DNA of 24,383 bases. It comes from Burkholderia diffusa. GTDB taxonomy: Bacteria > Pseudomonadota > Gammaproteobacteria > Burkholderiales > Burkholderiaceae. How positions within the stretch are numbered: position 1 is the stretch's first letter; every line of letters starts with the position of its first letter. Below, in pieces: positions 7,701 to 15,194 of this stretch. The position numbers were made by a program, and so were the translations under genes. The DNA lies in contig NZ_CABVPN010000048.1 in the NCBI RefSeq assembly GCF_902499115.1, positions 1-24,383 of the forward strand. The letters are read 5' to 3'. The notes beneath the pieces were generated by a model that was not told the DNA's origin, did no database searches, and saw only the letters and a list, made by a program, of their open reading frames with translations.

Positions 7701-10638
7701 CGCGATGGACGGCGAAACCGCGCTCGCCGACGAAGGCGTGCCGCTGCAGGCCGTGCTGAACGCCGCCCGCGAGCGGCGCGCGATCGAGGGCGAGGACGTC
7801 GTGCGGATCGTCAACGCGCGCGAGCACAACCTGAAGGCACTCGACGTCGACATCCCGCACGGCAAGTTCAACGTGATCACCGGCGTGTCGGGGTCCGGCA
7901 AGTCAACGCTCGCGTTCGACATCCTGTTCCACGAAGGCCAGCGCCGCTACCTCGAATCGCTGAACGCGTATGCACGCTCGATCGTGCAGCCGGCCGGGCG
8001 GCCTGAAGTCGATGCGGTGTACGGCATTCCGCCGACGGTGGCGATCGAGCAGCGGCTGTCGCGTGGCGGCCGCAAGAGCACGGTCGCGACCACGTCCGAA
8101 GTCTGGCACTTCCTGCGGCTGCTGTACGTGAAGCTCGGCCTGCAGCATTGCATCCACGACGGCACGCCCGTCACGTCGCAAACCGTCGAATCGATCGCCG
8201 CGCAGCTGCTGCGCGACCATCGCGGCGAGCACGTCGGGCTGCTCGCGCCGCTCGTCGTCAACCGCAAGGGCGTCTATACCGACCTCGCGAAGTGGGCGAA
8301 GGCGCGCGGCAGCACGCATCTGCGCGTGGACGGCGAGTTCGTGACGGTCGATCCGTGGCCGAAGCTCGATCGCTTCCGCGAGCACACGATCGAATTGCCG
8401 GTGGCCGACATCGTCGTGTCGCCGGACGACGAGGCCGAGTTGCGGCGCGTGCTCGACGAGACGCTCGAGCTCGGCAAGGGCGTGATGCACCTGCTCGCGC
8501 CGCTCGACGGGCTGCACCACGCGATGCAGAACGATCATTCGACCGCGCGCGTCGGCGAGATCAAGGTGCTGTCGGTCAAGCGCGCGTGCCCGGTGTGCGG
8601 CACGAGCTACCCGGAACTCGATCCGCGGATGTTCTCGTACAACAGCAAGCACGGCTGGTGCACGACCTGCGTCGGCACCGGGGTCACGCTCACGCGCGAA
8701 CAGCGCGCGGCATACGACGATACCGTGCTCGCCGGAGACGATCGCGGCCGCGAGCAGACTTTGCCGTCGGACGAGCAGGAACCGGAAGGCGTCGGCAACG
8801 AGCCGTGTCCGGATTGCGGCGGCACGCGCCTGAATCCGTCCGCGCGCGCGGTCACGTTCGACGCGCATCCGATCGTCGAGGTCGCGCAGTGGACGGTGTC
8901 CGATACGCGCCGCTGGATCGACGCGCTGGAACTGACCGGCCGCGACGCGCAGATCGCGCGCGACATCGTCAGCGAGATCGGCAGCCGCCTCGCGTTTCTC
9001 GAGGAAGTCGGGCTCGGCTACCTGAGCCTCGATCGTGCGGCGCCGAGCCTGTCGGGCGGCGAAGCGCAGCGCATCCGGCTCGCGGCGCAGCTCGGCAGCA
9101 ACCTGCAGGGCGTGTGCTATGTGCTCGACGAGCCGACGATCGGCCTGCATCCGCGCGACAACCAGATCCTGCTGGACGCGCTGCGCAAGCTCGGCGACAA
9201 GGGCAACACGCTCGTCGTCGTCGAGCACGACGAGGACACGATTCGCCGCGCCGATCACATCATCGACGTGGGCCCGGGCGCCGGCAAGCGCGGCGGCACG
9301 CTGGTCGCCGAAGGGGCGGTCGCCGATCTGGCCGCACAGCCCGATTCGGTCACGGGCCGCCTGCTCGCGCACCCGATGACGCACCCGCTGCAACCGCGCC
9401 GTGCGGTGAGCCTCGCGGGCAAGAAGGGCGCACCGGCGGTGCCGGAGGGCTGGCTGACCGTGCACGGCGCGACGCTGCACAACCTGCATGACGTCACGGT
9501 CGGGATTCCGCTCGCGCGGCTCGTCGCGGTGACGGGCGTCAGCGGTTCGGGCAAGTCGACGCTCGCGCGCGATGTGCTGATGACGAACCTGCTCGATGCG
9601 GTCGGCCGCTCGGTGCTGTCGTCGCCGGCCACGCGGCGCGCGCGCAAGGCCGCGCAGCAGGATGCGCCGGCCACCAACCGCCGCTCGAGCGTGCTCGCGC
9701 GTAGCGCGCCGCGCCCGTCGCTGAACGTCACGCATGCGTGGCAAGGCTGCGAGTCGCTGAGCGGCTGGGAACAGATCGACCGCGTGCTCGAAGTCGACCA
9801 GACGCCGATCGGCAAGACGCCGCGCTCGTGCCCGGCTACCTACATCGGCGTGTGGGACACGATCCGCAAGCTGTTCGCCGATACGCTGGAAGCGCGCGCG
9901 CGCGGCTACACGGCGTCGCGTTTCTCGTTCAACACCGGCGACGGGCGGTGCCCGGCCTGCGAAGGGCAAGGCGTGCGCACGATCGGGATGAGCTTCCTGC
10001 CCGACGTGAAGGTGCCGTGCGACGTGTGTCACGGGCAGCGCTTCAATCCGGAGACGCTCGCGGTCACGTGGCGCGGCCGGAACATCGGCGACGTGCTGAC
10101 GATGGAAATCGACGAAGCCGTGGAGTTCTTCGCGCCGATTTCGAACATCGCGCATCCGCTGCAGCTGATGAAGGACGTCGGCCTCGGCTATCTGACGCTC
10201 GGCCAGCCGTCGCCGACGCTGTCCGGCGGCGAGGCGCAGCGGATCAAGCTCGTCACGGAGCTCACGAAGGTGCGCGACGACATCACGCGGCGCGGCCAGA
10301 AGGCGCCGCATACGCTGTACGTGCTCGACGAGCCGACGGTTGGTCTGCATATGGCCGACGTCGCGAAACTGATCCGTGTGCTGCACCGGCTGGTCGACGG
10401 CGGGCATAGCGTCGTCGTGATCGAGCACGACCTCGACGTCATCGCGGAAGCCGACTGGATCATCGATCTCGGGCCGGAAGGCGGCGTGGGCGGCGGCACG
10501 ATCGTCGCGGCGGCGCCGCCGGAAGGGCTCGCGCAGGTGAAGGCGAGCCATACCGGGCAGGCGCTCAAGCCCGTGCTGGCGCGAACGGCGACGGAAGACG
10601 ATGAGGCGGCGCGGCAGGGAGAAGCGCGGGTCGGTTGA
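4744..10638 (+). CDS. uvrA: Double-length excinuclease ABC subunit A (tandem UvrA)
   Basis: This encodes 1,964 residues, twice the usual UvrA length of about 940. Two UvrA units lie head to tail (about 1-990 and 1015-1964), giving four ABC ATPase cassettes. Walker A motifs (G-x-SGSGKS) start at residues 34, 667, 1047 and 1598; LSGGE signatures at 512, 860, 1436 and 1826; Walker B Asp-Glu pairs at 538/539, 902/903, 1462/1463 and 1862/1863. The C-terminal zinc module CX2CX19CX2C is intact in both units (C766-C792 and C1736-C1762). The other module is complete only in unit 2 (C1282, C1285, C1306, C1309); unit 1 keeps only C281/C284 of that set. UvrA scans DNA for damage and loads UvrB. The start is TTG at 4744: an in-frame stop at 4708 leaves no ATG or GTG before the conserved IRIRGARQHNLKNL. 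A LexA box suggests SOS induction. A normal-length uvrA is expected elsewhere in the genome. Confidence 0.93.
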   Translation: MSSSNLIRIRGARQHNLKNLDLDLRTGEMTVVTGPSGSGKSSLVFDTLYAEGQRRYVETFSAYARQFLDRMDRPQVERVDGVPPAIAIDQTNPVRSSRSTVGTMTELNDHLKLLYARAAELFDRQTARQVRHDTPETIYAELVERTRADDPRVVVTFPVELPESASEEEVTQWLSASGYTRVQAQREVASPTGPRKLLDVVADRFRVQQADKVRVVEAIEASLKRGGGRVNVYVLAPEAENALAEPQVWRFSTGLHDPDSDLRYAEPQAALFSFNSAYGACETCRGFGRVIGVDLGLVIPDARKTLRGGAIKPMQTPAWKECQDDLMRYAAKADIRRDTPWSDLTDAERDWVINGSPDWNGKWQSQWYGVKRFFGYLESKAYKMHIRVLLSKYRSYTPCEVCGGARLKTESLQWRLGSKANADTVLAPANRFMPRGVDWTRAQLEALPGLTVHDLMLLPIERIRRFFDEITLPSALLDDALKLLLAEVRTRLKYLCDVGLGYLTLDRQSRTLSGGEVQRINLTTALGTSLTKTLFVLDEPSIGLHPRDLTRIVEAMQRLRDAGNTLVVVEHDPSVMLAADRLIDMGPGPGERGGTIVYDGTPGDIRSAHTLTGEYLGGRKHVAHASNWARRPVDANTPRIVLEGATEHNLRDVTVEIPLQRLVCVTGVSGSGKSTLLQDVLYPAMARHHGKATESPGAFRNLTGADQVGDVVFVDQSPIGKTTRSNPASYVGAFDEIRKLFAKAPLALQRGYGAGTFSFNSGDGRCPTCGGSGFEHIEMQFLSDVYLRCPDCDGSRYRAEILEVRIERDGRALNIADVLDLTVSEAAAFFAADAEVLRVLQPIVDVGLEYVKLGQPVPTLSGGEAQRLKLAGFLAESAAAAGGRRVASEEARIARAKLFMFDEPTTGLHFDDIAKLMQAFGKLLAAGHSLIVIEHNLDVIRAADWLIDLGPEGGDGGGLVLCAGTPDDVKACAQSHTGVALLQYDRAMDGETALADEGVPLQAVLNAARERRAIEGEDVVRIVNAREHNLKALDVDIPHGKFNVITGVSGSGKSTLAFDILFHEGQRRYLESLNAYARSIVQPAGRPEVDAVYGIPPTVAIEQRLSRGGRKSTVATTSEVWHFLRLLYVKLGLQHCIHDGTPVTSQTVESIAAQLLRDHRGEHVGLLAPLVVNRKGVYTDLAKWAKARGSTHLRVDGEFVTVDPWPKLDRFREHTIELPVADIVVSPDDEAELRRVLDETLELGKGVMHLLAPLDGLHHAMQNDHSTARVGEIKVLSVKRACPVCGTSYPELDPRMFSYNSKHGWCTTCVGTGVTLTREQRAAYDDTVLAGDDRGREQTLPSDEQEPEGVGNEPCPDCGGTRLNPSARAVTFDAHPIVEVAQWTVSDTRRWIDALELTGRDAQIARDIVSEIGSRLAFLEEVGLGYLSLDRAAPSLSGGEAQRIRLAAQLGSNLQGVCYVLDEPTIGLHPRDNQILLDALRKLGDKGNTLVVVEHDEDTIRRADHIIDVGPGAGKRGGTLVAEGAVADLAAQPDSVTGRLLAHPMTHPLQPRRAVSLAGKKGAPAVPEGWLTVHGATLHNLHDVTVGIPLARLVAVTGVSGSGKSTLARDVLMTNLLDAVGRSVLSSPATRRARKAAQQDAPATNRRSSVLARSAPRPSLNVTHAWQGCESLSGWEQIDRVLEVDQTPIGKTPRSCPATYIGVWDTIRKLFADTLEARARGYTASRFSFNTGDGRCPACEGQGVRTIGMSFLPDVKVPCDVCHGQRFNPETLAVTWRGRNIGDVLTMEIDEAVEFFAPISNIAHPLQLMKDVGLGYLTLGQPSPTLSGGEAQRIKLVTELTKVRDDITRRGQKAPHTLYVLDEPTVGLHMADVAKLIRVLHRLVDGGHSVVVIEHDLDVIAEADWIIDLGPEGGVGGGTIVAAAPPEGLAQVKASHTGQALKPVLARTATEDDEAARQGEARVG

Positions 10639-10656
10639 ACGCGGTGCATCATGTGA

Positions 10657-10694
10657 GCGGCCCCGGTGTCTGATCAGGCACCGGGGCCGCTTTT
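10657..10694 (+). terminator. Intrinsic terminator of the tandem uvrA gene
   Basis: A perfect 12-bp GC-rich stem (GCGGCCCCGGTG at 10657-10668 paired with CACCGGGGCCGC at 10679-10690) is followed by TTTT. It begins 18 nt after the uvrA stop. The T run is only on the plus-strand side, so it should mainly stop rightward transcription. Confidence 0.9.
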
Positions 10695-10724
10695 ACGTTC
10701 GTCCGTGCGGTCAGCCGCGCAATC

Positions 10725-11666
10725 TCATTCGCCCTTGACGCCGATCGTCTCGATGATGGTCTCGAGTTGCGGGCTCATCGGCAGGTTGAGGCTCATGCCC
10801 GACGGAAGCGGACGCAGGAGCCAGCGCTTGTACTGACGCGTGATCTCGCCGTCGACGGCCAGTTCCTCGAACGTGCTCTTCACGACCTGCGCGAGTTGCG
10901 GATCGTCCTTGCGGAACATGATTCCGTACGGGTCGTATGACAGGAAATCGCCAACCACGTCGTACTGGCCACCCTTGCCCGCATTCTCGGCAATCAGGCC
11001 GTACAGCAGCACGTCGTCCGTCGCGAACGCATCGGCCTGACCATTCGCGACGAGCGCGAAGCCCTGTGCATGGTCCGGCACCACCTGCAGCTGGATCCCG
11101 AGCCTGAACCGCGCGTTCAGGTCGCGCAGCGCCTTCTCGTTGGTCGTGCCGGCCGTCACCGCGACCTTCTTGCCCGCGAGATCGCGGAACGAGCGAATCG
11201 GCGAGCCTCGCTTCACCATCACCTTCGTGCCGGCCACGAAGATGATCGGCGAGAACGCCACGCGCTTCTGGCGCTCCAGGTTGCTCGTCGTGGAGCCGCA
11301 TTCCAGATCGACCGTGCCGTTGACCACCGCGTCGATGCGGTTGTCGGAAGTGACCGGCACCCAGCGGATCGTCAGGCTCCTGTTGACCGCATCCTCGATC
11401 GACGACACGAGCGCCTTGCAGAGCTCGATCGAATAACCGATCGGCTGTTTGCGCGCATTCAGGTACGAGAACGGGATCGACGCGTCGCGATAGCCGAGCG
11501 CGATCGTGCCGCTGCTGCGCACCTTCGCGAGCGTGCCGGTCAGTTGGGCCGGCGCGAACGGCTCGACGCGCGGCGTCGTGGACGGCGCATCTTCCGCGTG
11601 CGCGGCTGCGCCCGCGGCAAGCAGGCCTGCGAGCGCGAGCGCACGCCAGAATCGCTGCATCTTCAT
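10725..11666 (-). CDS. Periplasmic amino-acid-type solute-binding protein (family 3)
   Basis: This encodes a 313-residue secreted protein. Residues 1-25 form a signal peptide (MKMQRFWR basic start, alanine/leucine core, AHA-ED cleavage). The mature part is a family-3 extracellular solute-binding protein: GYRDASIPFSY, then QPIGYSIELCKAL (family signature), VDLECGSTT and KKVAVTAGTT. This resembles GltI/AatJ-type glutamate/aspartate-binding proteins. The ATG at 11666 is preferred because GGAGG lies 7 nt upstream; an upstream in-frame ATG at 11687 would overlap the preceding gene. Only 13 nt separate it from the symporter upstream, so the two are very probably co-transcribed. No ABC permease or ATPase lies nearby: it may serve an ABC system encoded elsewhere, act with the symporter, or act as a sensor. 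Confidence 0.88.
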   Translation of the reverse strand: MKMQRFWRALALAGLLAAGAAAHAEDAPSTTPRVEPFAPAQLTGTLAKVRSSGTIALGYRDASIPFSYLNARKQPIGYSIELCKALVSSIEDAVNRSLTIRWVPVTSDNRIDAVVNGTVDLECGSTTSNLERQKRVAFSPIIFVAGTKVMVKRGSPIRSFRDLAGKKVAVTAGTTNEKALRDLNARFRLGIQLQVVPDHAQGFALVANGQADAFATDDVLLYGLIAENAGKGGQYDVVGDFLSYDPYGIMFRKDDPQLAQVVKSTFEELAVDGEITRQYKRWLLRPLPSGMSLNLPMSPQLETIIETIGVKGE

Positions 11667-11679
11667 CGTCGGGCCTCCG

Positions 11680-12987
11680 TCAGACATCCGCCGGATGCGC
11701 GATCGTCCCTTCCTGCTCCGCGTCGATGCGCGCCAGGTTGGCCTCGGCTTCCGCCTCGGACATGAGTTGGCCTTCCCACTTCGCGACCACGGCGCTGGCG
11801 ATCGAGTTGCCGACCGCGTTGGTGGCCGAGCGGCCCATGTCGAGGAACGTGTCGATACCGAGGATCAGCAGCAGCCCGGCTTCCGGAAGCCCGAACTGGT
11901 GCAGTGTGGCGGCGATCACGACGAGCGATGCGCGCGGCACGCCGGCCATCCCCTTCGACGTCAGCATCAGGACCAGCAGCATCGTGATCTGCGTGCCGAG
12001 CGACAGGTGGATGTTGTACGCCTGCGCGATGAACAGCGCCGCGAAGGTGCAGTACATCATCGAGCCGTCGAGATTGAATGAATAGCCCATCGGCATCACG
12101 AAGCTCGAAATTTTGCGGCGCACGCCGAAACGGTCAAGCGCGTCGAGGATCTTCGGATACGCGGCTTCGGAGCTGGCGGTCGCGAACGACAGCATGAACG
12201 CTTCCCTGATCAGCACCAGCAGCTTGAATACGCGGCGGCCGAGGAACAGCAGCCCCGCACAGACGAGCAATGTCCAGAGCAGGAACAGGCTGACGTAGAA
12301 GTCGCCCATGAACACCGCGAACTTCAGCAACACCGACAGCCCGTTGACGGCGACGGTCGCGGCCATCGCGGCCAGCACCGCGAGCGGCGCGAGCTTCATC
12401 ACGTAGCCGGTGATCTTGAGCATCACGTGCGACAGCTGGTCGATCGCGGCCACGAGGATCTTGCCGCGTTCGCCGAGCGCCGCGAGCGCCACGCCGAAGA
12501 ACATCGAGAACACGACGATCTGCAGGATCTCGTTGTTGCTCATCGCCTCGGCGAACGATCTCGGCACCATGTGGCCGACGAAATCCTTGAGCGTGAACTT
12601 GGAGGTCGCGAGATTCGCCGATGCGCCGATGTCCGGCAGCGGCAGGCCGAGGTTGTCGCCGGGGCGAAGCAGGTTCGCCATGAACAGCCCGAGCAGCAGC
12701 GAGATCAGCGACGCGGTGACGAACCAGCCGATGGATTTCGCGAATACGCGCCCGACCGATGCCGCGTCGCCCATGTGCGCGATGCCGACGACCAGCGTGG
12801 AGAAGACGAGCGGCCCGATCACCATCTTGATCAGGCGCAGGAACACATCGGAGATGAGCGAGATGTATCCGGCGATCTCGGCGGTGGCCTTTTTGTCAGG
12901 AAAGCTCATGAAGATCATGTAGCCGATCAGGATGCCTGCCACCATCGCGATCAGGATCCAGACGGCTGCAGCATTTTTTTTCTGCAT
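11680..12987 (-). CDS. Dicarboxylate/amino acid:cation symporter (DAACS family)
   Basis: This encodes a 435-residue inner-membrane symporter of the DctA/GltP family, paralogous to the protein at 1805-3085. Landmarks are ATASSEAAYPKIL, GYSFNLDGSMMYCTF, LTSKGMAGVPRAS and DMGRSATNAVGNS, ending in a charged tail (EAEANLARIDAEQ). The start at 12987 gives MQKKNAAAVW and has GGAGG (12993-12997) 6 nt upstream; the reading frame extends further but without family similarity. It is followed at 13 nt by a periplasmic binding protein, an uncommon partner for this transporter class, which normally binds substrate directly. The substrate is probably an acidic amino acid or C4-dicarboxylate. The 5' leader holds a small hairpin (13005-13020). 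Confidence 0.9.
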   Translation of the reverse strand: MQKKNAAAVWILIAMVAGILIGYMIFMSFPDKKATAEIAGYISLISDVFLRLIKMVIGPLVFSTLVVGIAHMGDAASVGRVFAKSIGWFVTASLISLLLGLFMANLLRPGDNLGLPLPDIGASANLATSKFTLKDFVGHMVPRSFAEAMSNNEILQIVVFSMFFGVALAALGERGKILVAAIDQLSHVMLKITGYVMKLAPLAVLAAMAATVAVNGLSVLLKFAVFMGDFYVSLFLLWTLLVCAGLLFLGRRVFKLLVLIREAFMLSFATASSEAAYPKILDALDRFGVRRKISSFVMPMGYSFNLDGSMMYCTFAALFIAQAYNIHLSLGTQITMLLVLMLTSKGMAGVPRASLVVIAATLHQFGLPEAGLLLILGIDTFLDMGRSATNAVGNSIASAVVAKWEGQLMSEAEAEANLARIDAEQEGTIAHPADV

Positions 12988-13579
12988 CGTGAGCCTCCCT
13001 TGCACCGGTTCCGCAACCGGGGATGGAAGGACGATACAGGACGCGAAAGACGATGAACAGTGCAACCGGGGGCGGGTTTGCGCGAGCGCCGCGGCGCGAC
13101 CGATTGCCTCCCCGAAGATTGCACCGGTGGCGCTGCGATGCCCGGGGCCGGCGCAACCCGGTATCGGATTTGTGCGGAGCAGCACGCCGCCGGTTCGATG
13201 GTCGTTGAATCCCGACGGCGGTCTCGCCGTGGGGCACGCGCGCCGCGCCGGCATCCGGCTGCGGGAGATGGGCCGCGCGACGCACATCGAATCGCTGGCG
13301 GGTGAGCGCCGCCACTCATGCAGCGCACAACATTCGGAAGCAGGCAGGTGCAACGCAGCGCAGCAGTGCCCGTGGAGGAATTTTTCCCGGCGCTGAAAGG
13401 CGCGCGGCGCAATTGGTTCGGGCTATGACCGGCAGAGCCGATCGACACTTGTCACCTGGCCTGGCGGGTTTTCGCGTGTAATGGCCTGCGAAGCCGCATG
13501 AGGCGGGCCGCGCATGACAAAGAGCGATCTTGCCGGCATCGGGACGGATGCGGGTCGCTCATGGTGACGCCGCATACGT
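12988..13579. other. Intergenic region upstream of the minus-strand symporter
   Basis: About 590 bp without a convincing gene. It holds a 6-bp hairpin (CCGGTT-CCGC-AACCGG, 13005-13020) just before the symporter ribosome site, a 10-bp direct repeat GCAACCGGGG (13013-13022 and 13062-13071), and a probable LysR terminator at 13522-13560. I found no sigma54 -24/-12 pair, although DctA-type genes often have one. Frames open on both strands here show no recognisable protein. Confidence 0.5.
13519..13560 (-). terminator. Probable intrinsic terminator of the LysR gene at 13580
   Basis: Read on the minus strand, GAGCGA (13560-13555) pairs with TCGCTC (13527-13522), with an inner GCATC/GATGC stem, followed by TTT. 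It starts about 20 nt after the stop of the LysR gene. The T run is short and the stem has an internal loop, so strength is uncertain. Confidence 0.5.
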
Positions 13580-14497
13580 TCATTGCCGGTCCACCGGAGC
13601 CGGTTCATTCATCAGTTCGACAACCCAGTCGATAAACACACGCAGTTTTGCGCTGACGTGACGGTTCGGCGGATACGCGATGTATAGCGGCATTGGATCG
13701 AGTTGCCAGTCCTCGAACAGCGTGACGAGTTCACCCCGTGCCACGGGGGTTTTCGACATATAGCGTGGCAGCCACATGATGCCGAGGCCCGCCACACCGG
13801 CCGCGAGATAGGCATTGCCGTCGTCTACGGCAAGTGCGTAACGGCCTTGCACCTTGACCGTCTCGTCGCCGCGATGCATGTCGAGCGGATAGAGTCGGCC
13901 AGCGCGCCCCCATGAGAACCCGACGATGCGGTGATGCGAGTTGTCGAGTTCCGCGGGATGCGAAGGCGTGCCCGCCAACGCGAGATATCCGGGCGACGCG
14001 AAGACACCGAGTGAAAGATCGGCCACCCGTCGGGCGACCATCGATTGATCGGTCGGCTCGCCACCGCGCACGACGCAATCCACGTTCTCTCCGATGATAT
14101 CGACGGTGCGGTCGCTCACGCCCATGTCGAGCTGGATGTCGGGATAGCGGGCGAGGAATGCCGGCAGCGCCGGGATCAGGATCAGGCGCGCGAACGGGCT
14201 CGGCACGTCCACGCGCAGGCGGCCGCGCGGCGCCGCCGATGCACTCGACAGGCTCGTCTCGGCGTCGTCCATATCGGCGAGCAGCCGGATCACGCGCTCG
14301 TAATACGCGACGCCGTCAGGCGTGACGTTGATTCTGCGCGTCGTCCGGTTCAGGAGCCGAACACGCAAGCGCGCCTCGAGCTGCTGGACCAGCTGCGTGA
14401 CCGTGGTCTTGCTCATGCGCAGCGTTTCGGCCGCCTTCGTGAAGCTGCCTGACTCGACTACCCGGACGAAAGCGCGCATCGCGTCGAAGCGATCCAT
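13580..14497 (-). CDS. LysR-family transcriptional regulator
   Basis: This encodes a 305-residue LysR-type regulator. The helix-turn-helix lies at about residues 16-60 (ESGSFTKAAETLRMSKTTVTQLVQQLEARL). The effector domain has features of the DsdC/CrgA-like clade common in Burkholderia: RGRLRVDVPSPFARLILIPALP and FASPGYLA. It is divergent from the RidA-family gene with 129 bp between them, the classic LysR arrangement, and that gap contains a T-N11-A dyad. It probably controls ridA and itself. The start at 14497 gives the standard MDRFDAMRAFVRVVE N terminus. The ligand is unknown. Confidence 0.88.
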   Translation of the reverse strand: MDRFDAMRAFVRVVESGSFTKAAETLRMSKTTVTQLVQQLEARLRVRLLNRTTRRINVTPDGVAYYERVIRLLADMDDAETSLSSASAAPRGRLRVDVPSPFARLILIPALPAFLARYPDIQLDMGVSDRTVDIIGENVDCVVRGGEPTDQSMVARRVADLSLGVFASPGYLALAGTPSHPAELDNSHHRIVGFSWGRAGRLYPLDMHRGDETVKVQGRYALAVDDGNAYLAAGVAGLGIMWLPRYMSKTPVARGELVTLFEDWQLDPMPLYIAYPPNRHVSAKLRVFIDWVVELMNEPAPVDRQ

Positions 14498-14522
14498 GCG
14501 TGTCTGCCTCGCGATTGAATTG

Positions 14523-14537
14523 TTTGCATTTTACAAA
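14523..14537. promoter_or_regulatory. Candidate LysR-binding dyad between the LysR gene and ridA
   Basis: TTTG-N7-CAAA is an AT-rich inverted repeat fitting the T-N11-A LysR operator frame. It lies 26 bp upstream of the LysR start and 90 bp upstream of the RidA-family start, a usual position for the recognition half-site of a divergent LysR pair. It stands out in otherwise GC-rich sequence. Confidence 0.5.
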
Positions 14538-14626
14538 TAGTCATGGACAGGGTTGGCGGTTTATCGCGTGTGCGTCGGTGCGTAAAGTGGGGCGATCGAA
14601 ACCAATGATCGTCAATGGAGGTGAAG

Positions 14627-15025
14627 ATGGGCAAGCGCGATGTGGTGTTTCCGCCGGGACGTCAGGCGCTGTATGAGCGCAACAGATACGCTCCGGCCGT
14701 ACGGGCGGGCGGCTTGCTGTTCGTATCCGGGCAGGTCGGCAGTCGCGAGGACGGAACGCCCGAGCCGGATCTGCAGGAACAGGTGCGGCTCGCGTTTCGC
14801 AATCTGAATGCGATCCTGCACGAAGCGGGTTGCTCGTTCGACGATGTGGTCGACGTCACGGTGTTCATGGTCGATCCGCAATCGACGTTCGAGCGCATCT
14901 GGCAGGTCGTGCCCGAATTCTGGGGCGACGCGCTGCATCCGACGCTCACCGCGGTTGGCGTGACATGGCTTTACGGCTTCGACTTCGAGATCAAGGTCGT
15001 TGCGAAACTTCGGATCGACAGCTGA
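14627..15025 (+). CDS. RidA family protein (YjgF/YER057c/UK114)
   Basis: This encodes a 132-residue cytosolic protein of the RidA superfamily, usually trimeric, which hydrolyses reactive enamine/imine intermediates; subgroup members act on other small molecules. Family features are GGLLFVSGQVG, QVRLAFRNLNAILHEAGCSFDDVVDVTVFM, and the HPTLTAVGV segment near the C terminus. In canonical RidA a conserved arginine sits in a P-x-R-x-A-V-x-V motif; here the equivalent is HPTLTAVGV with Thr-Leu in place of arginine, so it may belong to a non-archetypal Rid subgroup and lack imine deaminase activity. The ATG at 14627 is favoured over that at 14615 because GGAGG (14617-14621) lies 5 nt upstream. It is divergent from its likely LysR regulator. 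Confidence 0.88.
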   Translation: MGKRDVVFPPGRQALYERNRYAPAVRAGGLLFVSGQVGSREDGTPEPDLQEQVRLAFRNLNAILHEAGCSFDDVVDVTVFMVDPQSTFERIWQVVPEFWGDALHPTLTAVGVTWLYGFDFEIKVVAKLRIDS

Positions 15026-15194
15026 CGCTTCAGTCGGGCGACTATGAGGCGATGGTCGGGACCGTGCTGGCGATCAGCCGGATTGCCAGGTCGTGCAAAC
15101 GATCATGTTGGGGAAATTCGGTGGATCTGGTCGGAAGCGACGTCGGCCCTCGCATGTGCGAGCACGGCGTTTCGACATGACGCTGCAATCGCGG

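Noticed and set aside
4747..10551. Two very long minus-strand open frames (about 1,037 and 882 codons) opposite uvrA
   Set aside because: They mirror a GC-biased coding strand, their products are dominated by Arg, Ala, Val and His, and they show no domain; the plus-strand frame is unmistakably UvrA.
13340..13375. Possible sigma54 promoter for the second symporter
   Set aside because: GCAA and GTGCC elements occur, but their spacing does not fit the -24/-12 arrangement.
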